Shown piece after piece: positions 11,271-21,717 of a DNA stretch of 64,000 bases (position 1 is its first letter; each line of letters starts with the position of its first letter). The notes below the pieces were generated by a model, which searched no databases, was not told where the DNA came from, and saw only the letters and a list, made by a program, of their open reading frames with translations. Position numbers and translations under genes: made by a program. The stretch is from Okapia johnstoni. Lineage: Eukaryota; Chordata; Mammalia; Artiodactyla; Giraffidae. The stretch covers positions 1,674,001-1,738,000 of the forward strand of contig CM044306.1 of NCBI GenBank assembly GCA_024291935.2. The letters run 5' to 3'.

Positions 11271-12136
11271 ATTTTTGAGTAACTTTTATTATAAACATGT
11301 GTTACTTTAAAAATGAAAAATGAAAGCTATTTACATGGAGGAGCAACCTTAGGATGTGTGCTTAGAAACTGTAAGAAGACCTTCTTCACTCAGCCTAAGT
11401 AGGAGTTTCTTACTCTAAGGGTCTGAGCTGCAAACTAGGGAGTGTCCCAGGGTAGCAGACACTTGTTGCTTATCAGCAGTTTTCCTAATGGTAGAACTTG
11501 CCCCCAGCAAATATCCAATACTTGTCTTCCCAGCTTCCCTTGTGGTCACAGCCCAAGGCATCCTGCCAAGAAGAGGCTGGGAAATCTGCTCAGAGTGGCT
11601 CCTTAACGTGGGGTTCAGGGTTGACCTGCACCCACTTCTTCCCATGTATATTCAGAGACCTGAGACAAGTGGACTCGCAGAGGATTCAGTTCTCACTGGG
11701 CACTGCAGCTTCTAAGTGGGTCATCCTTCCCAGACTGTTCACAGAGGCGTGTGGATGGAATGCCTTAAGTTGGGTTAGAGGATGAGCAATTCTCAAGTCC
11801 TGGGGAGCTGTTTTAGTCCAAAACCTTGCAGTGAGAGGCCAAAATGCAGTTTTGCAATGTTTATTATTTCTTGTCATTAGATTTTGTTGCCTTAACTATT
11901 GGGGGGAATAGAGGTGTTTTCATGTGGCTCGATGGTTTCTCTTTTTCATGGTTGTTGGCGTCCTTCCCCGAGCCCAGTTCTGCGGAAGACAAGGGTAAGT
12001 CCTGAAGACTCCCTTCAGAGGGGCAGGAGATGCCCAGTCTCTGCATGTGTGGGCTCACGGGGAGGTCTCGGGGGAAAACCAGTCTTCGCATCTCCTGTTG
12101 GGCAGAGAATAATGGCTAAACTGGAGCTCCCTGCTC
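11271..12136. other. No recognised feature
   Basis: No repeat identified. A donor-like AAGGGTAAGTCC near 11991 (+) lacks a convincing partner acceptor with an open exon. Confidence 0.45.
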
Positions 12137-12413
12137 ATGGTTGTGGGGGAAGGATGGGGAGAAAGATAGTTAGGAAGTTTGGAATGGTCACCTACATCCT
12201 GCTCTATTTAAAGTGGAAAACCAACAAGGACCTGCTGTCCAGCACAGGGACCTCTGCTCAGTGTTGTGTGGCAGCCTGGATGGGAGCGGAGTTTGGGGGA
12301 GAATGGGTACATGTTACATGTATGGCTGAGTCCCTTTGCTGTCCACCCGAAACTATTACAACACTGTTAATCGGTTATACTCCAATACCAAATAAAAAGT
12401 TTAAACTGAAAAA
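12137..12413 (+). mobile_element. L1 3' UTR fragment
   Basis: AAGGACCTGCTGTCCAGCAC, GAGAATGGGTACATGTTACA and GGTTATACTCCAATACCAAA mark the extreme 3' end of a ruminant L1. It ends in an A-rich tail and is closely related to the copy at 60187-60425. Confidence 0.85.
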
Positions 12414-12424
12414 GAGGACAAGAA

Positions 12425-12757
12425 ACAGCTTCCCGTGCTCCACAGTAGGACCTTGCTGTTTACCATCCCTTGTGTACTGGTTTGCACTCGCTAACCCCAG
12501 ACTCCCAGTCCACCCTTCCCCAGCTCCTCCCCACATTGGCAACCACAAGTCTGTTCTCCATGTCTGTGAGTCTGTTTCTGTTTTGTAGATGAGTTTATTT
12601 GCATCATATTTTAGATTCCACATGTAAATGATATCACATGGTATTTGTCTCTGTCTGACTTAGTGCGATAATCTCTAGGTCCATCCGTATTGCTTCAGAT
12701 GACATTATTTGGTTCTCGTTATGGCTCAGTAATACCCCATTGTATGTACGTACTTCA
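12425..12757 (-). mobile_element. L1 3' fragment, inverted next to the previous one
   Basis: GTGAGTCTGTTTCTGTTTTG, ATGATATCACATGGTATTTG and TCTCTAGGTCCATCCGTATT are antisense L1 3' sequence. It sits tail-to-tail with the plus-strand L1, separated by about 11 bp. Confidence 0.88.
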
Positions 12758-12809
12758 ATTAAAAAAAGTAGAATAGGGCGGGGGGACCCGGGGGTACCCG
12801 CTCCGGCAG

Positions 12810-12940
12810 AGCAGGCTCACATCCTGGCTCCAGCTCTGACTGGCAGCCGTCTTGGGCCAATCCCTTAACGTCTTGGCCTTGGTTTCCTCGTGGATAAAAC
12901 GAGGATGATGTTCATATGATGGAGGTCATGAAGCCCAAGG
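12810..12940 (+). repeat. MIR SINE fragment
   Basis: CATCCTGGCTCCAGCTCTGA, CTTGGCCTTGGTTTCCTCG and GATAAAACGAGGATGATG follow the MIR core and 3' half. Ancient and diverged. Confidence 0.65.
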
Positions 12941-13869
12941 CTTGTGAGGGCTCCAGCGCTATACCTGCCCCACACTAAGGATTCCACACGAGGATCCTCT
13001 TGTCTTCCGTTCACGGGGAATCCACTCTTCCCAGGTGGCCCTGTGCGTTGAGAGGCCGTCCCTGCCTGGGGATATCGTCCTTCAGCAAGGCCTCAGGGAT
13101 GTGGAGGCGGGGTACTGGATTTAGCAGAAAGCATTTCCAGTTTGGAGAGCCCTCATCTCCTTCTGGGCCTATCAGTTGATGGCGCTGCTGTTATTACTGT
13201 TTCATTTTGCTTGTGTTTGTAGCATGTGGCTCAGCTTGCTCACCCTCCCTGAGGGTGGGTTGAAATTCCATGTCTGGACGCTCCAGCATGCTTGGCTCTG
13301 GGCACATGGCCCCTCTGCAGGGGATACGGCTCAGCGGATGGGAAGATGGACAGCAGTGGCCTGTGAGAGGAGGTGTTGGGGCTGGTTCGCGGGAAGGTCA
13401 GAGTGCAGAGTTCTGTGTGCAGCTGTGCATTGGAATCGCGAGTGGACAGGTGGCCAGCCGTGCGGTCTGCATGAGTTCCAGGGACTTGAGATCCTCAGTT
13501 TTAAAACCAGGATTTTTAGTGTTAAAAGATACAAAGTCCCAGGAAAACCGGGCAGATCAGTCCCGGGAAACTGGGGTGAACTGACCACCCTACCAGCGGG
13601 GCTTTACAGCATGCTGCTGCCCAGGAACTCATCCCTAGAGCTTCTGATCTCTGCTCTGGGGGAGCGAAGATGGGGAGTGTGACTGCCCAGGCGACTTGAA
13701 GTTCAGGGAAGCATGGGAAATACCGATGGGTAGAAGTTTCTGACCCGGGTTCCAGGGTACACGATGGAGCTGAGAATGGGTTACAGGCAGCCTGGCATAC
13801 TGGCCATCAGCCCTAGGGGCCCTGACGGAGTGAGCCAGGTTGGGAAGTCCTGCTGAGTGATGATACATA
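12941..13869. other. No recognised feature
   Basis: Contains a 169-codon open frame on + (13176-13682) starting MMALLLLLFHFACV. The hydrophobic start could mimic a signal peptide, but there is no homology I recognise and no splice support. Confidence 0.4.
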
Positions 13870-13881
13870 AACATGGAGCAT

Positions 13882-15069
13882 TGTTCAGTTCAGTTCAGCC
13901 GCTCAGTAGTGTCTGACTCTTTGCGACCCCATGAATCGCAGCATGCCAGGCCTCCCTGTCCATCACCAACTCCCGGAGTCCACCCAAACCCATGTCCATC
14001 GAGTCGGTGATGCCATACAGCCATCTCATCCTCTGTCATCCCCTTCTCCTCCTGCTCCCAATCCTTCCCAGCATCAGGGTCTTTTCCAATGAGTCAACTC
14101 TTCACATGAGGTGGCCAAAGTATTGGAGTTTCAGCTTCAGCATCAGTTCTTCCAATGAACACCCAGGACTGATCTCCTTTAGGATGGACTGGTTGGATCT
14201 CCTTGCAGTCCAAGGGACTCTCAAGAGTCTTCTCCAACACCACAGTTCAAAAGCATCAATTCTTCAGCGCTCAGCTTTCTTCATCGTCCAACTCTCACAT
14301 CCATACATGACCACTGGAAAAACCATAGCCTTGACTAGACAGACCTTTGTTGGCAAAGTAATGTCTCTGCTTTTAAATATGCTATCCAGGTTGGTCATAA
14401 CCTTCCTCCAAGGAGTAAGCGTCTTTTAATTTCATGGCTGCAATCACCATCAGCAGTGATTTTGGAGCCCAGAAAAATAAAGTCAGCCACTGTTTCCACT
14501 GTTCCCCCATCTATTTGCCATGAAGTGATGGGACCAGATGCCATGATCTTAGTTTTCTGAATGTTGAGCTTTAAGCCAACTTTTTCACTCTCCTCTTTCA
14601 CTTTCATCAAGAGGCTCTTTAGTTCTTCTCTTTCTGCCATAAGGGTGGTGTCATCTGCACATCTGAGGTTATTGATATTTCTCCCGGCAATCTTGATTCC
14701 AGCTTGTGCTTCTTCCAGCCCAGCGTTTCTCATGATGTACTCTGCATATAAGTTAAATAAGCAGGGTGACAATATACAGCCTTGACGTGCTCCTTTTCCT
14801 ATTTGGAACCAGTCTGTTGTTCCATGTCCAGTTCTAACTGTTGCTTCCTGACCTGCATACAGGTTTCTCAAGAGGCAGGTCAGGTGGTCTGGTGTTCCCA
14901 TCTGTTTCAGAATTTTCCACAGTTTATTGTGATCCACACAGTCAAAGGCTTTGGCATAGTCAATAAAGCAGAAATAGATGTTTTTCTGGAACTCTCTTGC
15001 TTTTTCGATGATCCAGCGGACGTTGGCAGTTTGATCTCTGGCTCCTCTGCCTTTTCTAAAACCAGCTTG
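13882..15069 (-). mobile_element. BovB (RTE) LINE, 5'-truncated, with 12-bp TSD
   Basis: Minus-strand BovB. The 3' end (complement of the ACTGAACTGAA tail) is at 13882 and the truncated 5' end at 15069. The flanks carry the identical 12-mer AACATGGAGCAT at 13870-13881 and 15070-15081, so both boundaries are exact and the insert is 1188 bp. BovB entered ruminant ancestors by horizontal transfer (established knowledge). This copy is dead (see the RT remnant). Confidence 0.97.
14395..15069 (-). pseudogene. BovB reverse transcriptase remnant
   Basis: Part of the RTE-clade RT domain, the enzyme of target-primed reverse transcription in the nucleus. Visible in order: motif A (FIDYAKAFDCVD), motif B (GARQGCILSP), motif C and the thumb-side LKLNIQKTKIM and FIFLGSKIT segments. 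Motif C reads CADD where this family has YADD, so the aromatic residue before the catalytic aspartates is lost. The frame ends by a one-base deletion near 14405: it reads CTTCCTCCAAGG where the copy at 51506 reads CTTCCTTCCAAGG. The endonuclease domain and the N-terminal RT are absent through 5' truncation. The open frame extends upstream of 15069 only through TSD and flanking DNA, which supplies an accidental start. Confidence 0.93.
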
Positions 15070-15201
15070 AACATGGAGCATAGAGGACTTATCAAAAAGG
15101 GAAATTCTCAGGCCCCATCCAAGGCACCCGAGGCCCCTTGTACGGTGATGACTACCAGCCGGGGGCATATACACTTTTATCAAGCTTCCCAAGTGATTCA
15201 T

Positions 15202-15423
15202 TTTGCTGTTGTTTTAGTCCCTAAGTCATGTCTGACTCTTTGCAACCCCATGGACGGTAGCCCGCCAGACTCCTCTATCCATAGGGTTATCCAGGCAAAA
15301 ATAATGGAGTGGGTTGCCGTTTCCTTCTCCAGGAAATCTTCCCCACCCAGGGACTGAACCCACATCTCTGTGTCTCCTGGACTGGCAGGTGGATTCTTTA
15401 CTGCTGAGCCACCAGGGACGTCC
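15202..15423 (-). mobile_element. Bov-tA SINE with 11-14-bp TSD
   Basis: Complement of the full SINE. AAGTGATTCAT (extendable leftwards to CCCAAGTGATTCAT) occurs at 15188-15201 and 15424-15437. Confidence 0.95.
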
Positions 15424-15437
15424 CCCAAGTGATTCAT

Positions 15438-15990
15438 ATGCACACTCAGATTTTAGAATGGTAAGACTGCAACTCTAGAAAGTACCACGAAGACGTAACA
15501 GGAAGAGCTTCAAGGACCTGCCTCCCGGAATAGTCCAACTTGAATTGACCTGGGTCCCGAAGGTGACAGGTGAGGAACCAGAGCCATCATCCTTTATCAC
15601 AAAAGATCCCCCTCTCCCCAGACCTCTTCCTCTTCTGGAAATGGCGGTGTTTCTGAACACAACTGTGGCCACCTGCCTTCAGCTCTTTCCCTAAATCTGG
15701 GGTCGCAGACCTGTAGGTAGACTGGATTTAGTCTCTTGTGACAGTTGGGATTATTCTCAATTCTTACTCTTCCTACACTGTAGACTTGCAGTGAGCAAAA
15801 GTGGAATGAATATATTTCTCTGTAAGCTAGTGAGGGCGAAACGTAGATGCTTGCCAGCGTAAGCACTGAGTTTTAGGGTAATATGTTTTGCGGCCAGAAC
15901 TGACTAATGTATCCCTCCAAAGAAAGGAAGCCCCGGGCTTTGTCCCGGTTCTCACTAAAAGACGTTACAACCCTGTGTGGAAGAAAAGCT
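15438..15990. other. No recognised feature
   Basis: Unique-looking DNA downstream, in minus-strand sense, of the exon candidate. A CAGGTGAGG at about 15568 (+) lacks an acceptor with a pyrimidine tract. Confidence 0.45.
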
Positions 15991-15997
15991 TGCTCAC

Positions 15998-16171
15998 CGT
16001 GGTGGCGAGGGCCTGGAAAGGGCAGAAAATCTGTCCAAACTGATAGCACTTGTGAGTGTTGATGTCTCCAAAGCGGCTGCGACGCTCCTTGCGGCCGGCC
16101 AGCCTCTTCTCCGCCTTTAAGTCCATGAGGTTCTGGAAGGGGCCCTGCTGGGGCAGGCGGGCCGCCTGCAC
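15998..16171 (-). CDS. Candidate internal coding exon (unidentified protein)
   Basis: Minus-strand interval of 174 nt, exactly 58 codons, bounded by acceptor CTCCTGGCACAG and donor ACG/GTGAGC, so phase 0 at both ends. It is open throughout in the frame starting VQAARLPQQGPFQ. The peptide is polar and basic (LMDLKAEKRLAGRKERRSRF), followed by DINTHKCYQFGQIFCPF with two cysteines. One other frame also stays open but gives a proline/glycine-rich peptide; the third has a TAA. The interval is not in any repeat I recognise. I do not recognise the family and cannot name a gene. A (CCCCAA)n tract lies about 170 bp upstream in transcript sense. It could be chance; alignment to ruminant RNA or to other mammals would decide. 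Confidence 0.45.
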
Positions 16172-16341
16172 CTGTGCCAGGAGCCCAAGAAACGGAGGTT
16201 CCTGAGCGCCACGGGCTCATGGCGAGCCCAGGTGGGGCTGTTTAGAAGGGGCAGCTCTTGTCCACGCCTCTCGTGCGTGACTTGGGCTTCCGGGCACCTC
16301 TCTTCATTTTCTGTATCCCTGGGATGCAGATCAAAGGGGCA

Positions 16342-16378
16342 CCCCCCTCCCAACCCCAACCCCAACCCCAACCCCCCA
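16342..16378 (+). repeat. (CCCCAA)n telomere-like tract
   Basis: Four tandem CCCCAA units flanked by C-runs. The minus strand is (GGGGTT)n, a strong G-quadruplex motif. Confidence 0.9.
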
Positions 16379-16499
16379 GGTGTCACTGGGGCTGGGGCTC
16401 AGTGGCTGGAGGGTCAGGACACGAGCTCTAGTGATGACCCCGCCCCTCTCTATGGGACCTCGACTCACCACCCGCCTCTGTGGCGGATTATTATTATTT

Positions 16500-16985
16500 T
16501 AAAATTTTATTTGTGGTGTATTGATTTACAACATATTAGATTCAGGTGTATGGCAAAGTGACTCAGTTATACTTAAGTGTTAGTAGCTCAGTTGTGTCCG
16601 ACTCTTTTCAACCCCACAGACTGTAGCCCACCAGGCTCCTCTATCCATGGGATTTTCCTGGCAAGAGTACTGGAGTGGGTTGCCATTTTCTCCTCCAAGG
16701 GGTCTTCCCGACCCAGGGGATCTAACCAGGTCTCCCACATTGCAGGCAGATTCTTTACCATCTGAGTTACTGGGAAAGCCCTCAGTTATACATATACATG
16801 TATATTTTTATTTTTCAGATTCCTTTCCTGTATAGTTTATCACAGAATATTAAGTAGAGGTCCCTGTTCTGTATAGTAGGTCCTTGGTCATCTATCTTAT
16901 GTGTAGTAGTGTGAGTGTTCATCCCAGCTCCTGATTCATCTCCCTCCGGCCAGTGTTTTCCCTTTGGTAACCATAAGGTTGCTTC
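16500..16985 (-). mobile_element. L1 3' end, split by a SINE
   Basis: TTGATTTACAACATATTAGA, then after the SINE CTCAGTTATACATATACATG, GTATAGTAGGTCCTTGGTCA and TTGGTAACCATAAGGTTGC: antisense L1 3' UTR. Confidence 0.93.
16573..16780 (-). mobile_element. Bov-tA SINE nested in L1, 11-bp TSD
   Basis: Identical CTCAGTTATAC at 16562-16572 and 16781-16791 is host L1 sequence duplicated by the insertion. The SINE is complementary and in the same orientation as its host. Confidence 0.96.
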
Positions 16986-17928
16986 GGCAGGAGGAGGGAC
17001 AGAGCCGGCCTGACGTGGAAGAAACCCTTAGGACCGTCAGGAGACTGCTGGGTTTTGAGGACATTTCTTTCTCTCTGTAGGGATCCCCGATGAGGGTCAT
17101 GCTGGGTGCATTAGGACCTACCCTCGGGGTTCCCTTTCTCCCCTGCCCTGGTCTCACCGGGTGTCAGGGCTGGACAGGGACGTGGGGGAGGGCGACGCCA
17201 CCCGCTCCTGGTCTCTGGTTTGCATTGGCCTCAGCACTCTGCTCAGCTCACCGCTGGACGGGGCCCGTTCTCACTGTTCAGTCTGCAAAGGACGAAGGAG
17301 GAAAGGGACCCTCGGGAGACTCACGTCGTGTATCCGGAACCTGTTTGCCGTCGGAGGAGACAGTTCCCAGCTTCGTCCCAGGGCTTTCATGGAGCTCAGA
17401 CTCGAGACCAAAGGTGGATAAACAGGTCCCAGGGGGCCTGGCAGCTTCCAGTCTGTTCCTGGGGGGTGAGGAGAGAAAGGGCACCCCGGAGGACCCCAGC
17501 ACTGCACCTCCTTCCTTCCCACTGCGACCAGGGCTGATTTGTCCGTGTTTGACCCCAACATAACAAGGAAGAGGCTTGTGCGGCTGAGAAAGAAGCAGGC
17601 CCTCACCACAGAGCCCAGAATGAAAGCACTTGTTAGGAGATCCACGGGACCCTGTGACAATGTTCCGATTTGCTTTTCTGGAATGTGACCGGCTCGGCGG
17701 ACGCGTCTCAGGCCACGTTTGTTGTTCGTAAGTTGAGGCCACACAGGTTGAGTTGATTCTTGCTCTGGGGATTTAGCTGAGTAGAGAAGGCTCTTGGGGG
17801 CTCCAACGTGGTCATTTAATTCTGTAAAGGATGACTTATGCAAGCCTCTCATTGTTCCGCCTTTGTGCAGGATTATTCTTTGACTTGAGTACGGAGGTTG
17901 GAGAGCTTTCTCTGCCGATGTCCTGATA
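16986..17928. other. No named feature; one strong minus-strand acceptor
   Basis: GC-rich single-copy-looking DNA. At 17283-17300 the minus strand has a long pyrimidine tract ending TTTGCAG, followed by a 31-nt interval (17252-17282) and GTGAGC. This is too short to judge as an exon. The 158-codon + frame (17090-17563) and the minus frames show no domain. Confidence 0.4.
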
Positions 17929-18165
17929 ATAAACATTTAAGCCTTTGTGGGCCATCTCGTCTATCACAGCACCAGAGTAGACACAGACAGTATGTAAATA
18001 TGCAAATGAGTGGGTGGAGCTGACTGTGTCCCAATAAAACTTTATTCGAGCACTACATTTTGACTTCCATGTCATTCTCCCGTGTCACCAAATAGTCCTC
18101 TTTTGGTTTCTTTGTCAACCAGTTACAAACAGGAAATCTCTTCCTAGTTTGCAAGCTTTAGGAAA
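17929..18165 (+). mobile_element. hAT-type nonautonomous DNA transposon remnant (MER class)
   Basis: TTTAAGCCTTTGTGGGCCAT, CCCAATAAAACTTTATTCGA and TGACTTCCATGTCATTCTCC match the longer form of the same family as 10098-10325. Confidence 0.7.
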
Positions 18166-18202
18166 ATAGGTGGCAGGACAAATTTGCTGCCTGCTGTGTG
18201 AG

Positions 18203-18893
18203 CCTTACAACTCAACATTCAGAAAGCTAAGATCATGGCATCCGGTCCCATCACTTCATGGCAAATAGATGGGGAAACAATGGAAACAGTGATAGGCTTT
18301 ATTTTCTTAGGCTCCAAAATCACTGCAGATGGTGACTGCAGCCATGAAATTAAAAGACACTTACTCCTTGGAAGAAAAGCTATGACCAACCTAGACAGTG
18401 TATTAAAAAGCAGAGACATCACTTTGCCAACAAAGGTCCGTCTAGTCAAAGCTATGGTTTTTCCAGTAGTCATGTATGGATGTGAGAGTTGGACTATAAA
18501 GAAAGCTGAGTGCCGAAGAATTGATGCTTTTGAACTGTGGTGTTGGAGAAGACTCTTGAGAGTCCCTTGGACTGCAAGGAGTTCCAACCAGTTCATCCTA
18601 AAGAAAACCAGTCCTGAATATTCATTGGAAGGACTGATGCTGAAGCAGAAGCTCCAATACTTTGGCCACCTGATGCGAAGAACTGACTCATTGGAAAAGA
18701 CCCTGGTGCTAGGAAAGATTGAAGATGGGAGAAGGGGATGACAGAGGATGAGATGGTTGGATGGCATCACCGACTCGATGGACGTGGGTTTGAGCAAGCT
18801 CCGGGAGTTGGTGATGGACAGGGAAGCCTGGAGTGCTATAGTCCATGGGACTGCAAAGAGTCAGACACGACTGAGCGACTGAACTGACCTGAA
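18203..18893 (+). mobile_element. BovB LINE 3' part with short TSD
   Basis: Starts in ACTCAACATTCAGAAAGCTA and ends in the GCGACTGAACTGACCTGAAC tail. Flanks CTGTGTGAG at 18194-18202 and 18894-18902. Its sequence overlaps the BovB copy at 13882-15069 in the opposite orientation. Confidence 0.94.
18235..18741 (+). pseudogene. BovB ORF C-terminal remnant
   Basis: 169 codons of the region after the RT catalytic motifs, running from MASGPITSWQIDGETMETV through [19 protein letters not shown] and YGCESWTIKKAECRRIDAF to GKIEDGRRG. It ends at a TGA where the copy near 36888 has CGA, so a single C-to-T change made the stop. No RT active site is present, so it cannot act by itself. Confidence 0.93.
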
Positions 18894-18907
18894 CTGTGTG
18901 AGTGGAT

Positions 18908-19026
18908 TGAAGAAGGAAATGGCTACCCAATCCAGGATTGTTGCCTGGAAAGCCCCGTGGACAGAGGAGCCTGGCAGGCTGCTGTTTATGGGGTTGCGAA
19001 GAGTCAGACACGGCTGAGTGACCGAG
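18908..19026 (+). mobile_element. Bov-tA SINE, 3' half
   Basis: GAAGAAGGAAATGGCTACCC through GGGTTGCGAAGAGTCAGACA to GTGACCGAGC. The tRNA head is missing. It abuts the BovB tail. Confidence 0.87.
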
Positions 19027-19531
19027 CACCTGCCTGCAAGGCCCCACCTGCGTCAGTAGACATAGAACCCGGAACAAGAAGGGAATGGACCCGGTTTTCT
19101 CTTCTTGGTCTCATCACAGGTGCCCTGAATTCAGCTCAAGGGCACCGGGACCCACTGTGGCTCCTTCAGAGGAGAGTGGGGAGGATGGTGTGGGAAACCC
19201 TAAAACACTCTTTGTTCTTTGGGGCGTGAGTGAAGGAAGTGGGAATGACTAGAAGGAAGATGGATGGATCCGGCGGGGGACGTGCAGTCACTCTCGAATA
19301 TCCAAAGGCTGCCGTGAAGAAGCGGGGTCCAGCTGGTCTGACCAGATCCTGTGGATGGAACTAGAACCCATGAAGGAAGCTGCAGGTAGGCGGGTTTCGG
19401 TGAGGTTTGGTTAAAAAAACCCCAACAATACTGCAGAGAATGCTGTTATGGACCATGTTCTGTTCTCCAACTCATCTCCAGCCTCTTAGAGCAGCATGGG
19501 CAGAGGGAGAATCTGAATGCCACTCTCATCT
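19027..19531. other. No recognised feature
   Basis: Single-copy-looking DNA without a repeat or an exon-like interval. Confidence 0.5.
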
Positions 19532-19539
19532 ACATATGG

Positions 19540-19746
19540 CCCCATCCTGGTGGCTCAGATAGTAAAGAATCTGCCTGCGATTCAGGAGACCTGGGTTTGA
19601 TCCCTGGTTGGGGAAGATCCCCTGGAGAAGGGAATGGAAACCTACTCCAGTATACTTGCCTCAGAAATCCCATGGACAGAGGAGCCTGGTGGACTCAGTC
19701 CATGGGGTCGCAAAGAGTGCGACCTGACTGAGCGACTGACGCTTTC
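19540..19746 (+). mobile_element. Bov-tA SINE with TSD
   Basis: TSD ACATATGG at 19532-19539 and 19747-19754. Body GGTGGCTCAGATAGTAAAG and B-box-like GGTTTGATCCC. Confidence 0.94.
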
Positions 19747-20156
19747 ACATATGGTTCCATCTAGGCTGAATCAATGACCCCAGGAGAAGGTCAGGGCTTG
19801 GTCCCTAAGGGGGCGATGTTGGAAGCTTTGGAACCCATTGTGGGAACCTGCAGTTCAGAATCCACCATCCTCACCCCTGTGAGCCGGTCTGCATAGAAAG
19901 CTCACAGCCACAACCACCAAAGACCGAGGGACCCATCTCAGTATACAGCCCATTGCTGGTGACACTGAAGCATGAATGAAGGCACTGTCTCCTCTGCAGG
20001 ATGTGTTACAGAATCCAGGCGCACATTTGCACGCAGGTTCCTTTACTGCACAACTTCAGCGATGAATTAAGGAGTTATTCAGCCCTTGCTATGTGTCAGA
20101 CTCCAAGTGGTCAGACTTTTAAGATCCTCCAAACTTGGTGATCCTCTGTGCCTCTG

Positions 20157-20296
20157 GGCCGGGAAGATCCCCTGGAAAAGGAAATGGCAACCCCACTCCA
20201 GCATTCTTGCCTGGAGGATCCCACGGACAGAGGAGCCTGGTGGGCTATGGTCCATGGGGTTGCAAAGAGTTGTGCATGACTGAAGTGACTTTGCAA
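20157..20296 (+). mobile_element. Bov-tA SINE lacking its head
   Basis: GGCCGGGAAGATCCCCTGGA to GGGTTGCAAAGAGTTGTGCA. 5'-truncated before the B-box. Confidence 0.9.
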
Positions 20297-21390
20297 GCTG
20301 AGTACAATGAGCTACATTTTGCCCAAGAAGAACCAGGGCACCAGGACGCGGGGTGGGGGAACAAAGCCAGTGTGGGAGGGGTGGACCCTTCACCCTCTCT
20401 GAGCCTTTGGTCTCTGCTCTCCTTTCTCGGTCAACTGTCTGCTCTTCTCTGAGAAAAGCGAGCCATACTCTGCTCAGCCATCTAGTCTCGAGCACGTTTA
20501 GGCGGAAAGTGCAGTGTTGGCCCGAGAGTTGTGCTCCCCTGACCCTGACACGCTGGAGCAAGCACTCCTTTGATCTGCAGTCTTCCAGACCTCAGATACC
20601 CCGGAGCAGAGGCGGTGGTTCAGATTTCATGCTGCACGTGACTCCGGGGTTTGGGAGTGCCCGCTGGCCCCCAGATGCAGCCGCTCCCACTCTTCTCTGC
20701 ACTGAGGTTCCAAAAATCACTGCAGAAACTGCCCTTTTCTAAGCAAGCCCGTTTCTTCTGGAACATTTCTCCGTCTCCCCCTCCCCACCATTCTGCCTTG
20801 ACATCTTACACATCTGGGTATTTCCTGCTGGGATCTCTTGCCTGATGGAACCCCTGGCAGTTTAGAGGTGCCTCCCCAGGCCGTGAAAGGCGACCTGGCT
20901 TTGGAGCTGGGCATTCTGCAGGCGGCAGGGCTGTGGGCTCGAGTCTCCCTTCCTCTGTGCCACGTCAGGCTTGCAACATGTGGGGAGGGCGGCCAGGCAG
21001 CTGTGAGGGACCGTCGGCTGCTGTAGGAGCATCTGTTGGAAAACTTTCTGTGTAATTTCCGGAGCCTTTCAGGGACAGAAGTGGGTAAAAAACCCCAAAT
21101 GGAAGAAAGTCCTAATCACTTTCAAGTGGGAGGAAAGTAAGAAACAGGCCAGCTCACATGGGTGCGGAGTCTGAACTGCAGGCTCCCACGATGGCTTCCA
21201 AAGCTTCCACTGCCCCCTCAGGGACCAAGTCCTGACCTTCCCTGAGGGTCACTGATTCGGCCCAGATGGGACCATATGTAGATGAAAGTGGCCTTCAAAT
21301 TTTCCCTCTGCTCACACTGCTCTGAGAGACTGGAGATGAGATGGAGAATAGAATGCGGTCCATAAATGCATTCTCTGCATTAGGGTGTTA
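20297..21390. other. No recognised feature
   Basis: About 1.1 kb of single-copy-looking DNA. Open frames of 130-160 codons on both strands partly read through the adjacent SINE and show no domain. Confidence 0.5.
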
Positions 21391-21401
21391 TTTTAAAGAT
21401 A

Positions 21402-21614
21402 TGCTCAGTGGCTCAGTCATGTCCACCTCTTTGTGACCCCATAGAATGTAGCCCCCCAGGCTCCTCTGTCCATGAGATTTTCCCAGCAAGAATACTGGAA
21501 TAGGTTGCCATTTCCTCCTCCGGGGATCTTCCTGACCAGGGACTGAACTCATGTTTCCTGCATCTCCTGCATTGGCAGGTGGATTCTTTACCACTGAACC
21601 ACCTGGGAAGCCTT
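21402..21614 (-). mobile_element. Bov-tA SINE
   Basis: Complement of the full SINE. Flanks TTTTAAAGATA (21391-21401) and TTTTAATGATA (21615-21625) form an 11-bp TSD with one mismatch. Confidence 0.94.
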
Positions 21615-21717
21615 TTTTAATGATAAAGTATAAATTATATATTTTATGTCATTAATCATGCATATATTGTCAGTCTATCAACAGAGCATCTAGGCACATA
21701 CAATAATATTTAATATG

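Noticed and set aside
11899..12588. 230-codon + frame
   Set aside because: It crosses two L1 3' fragments in opposite orientations.
17271..17936. 221-codon minus frame
   Set aside because: No domain, overlaps equally long frames on the other strand; GC-rich DNA gives few stops.
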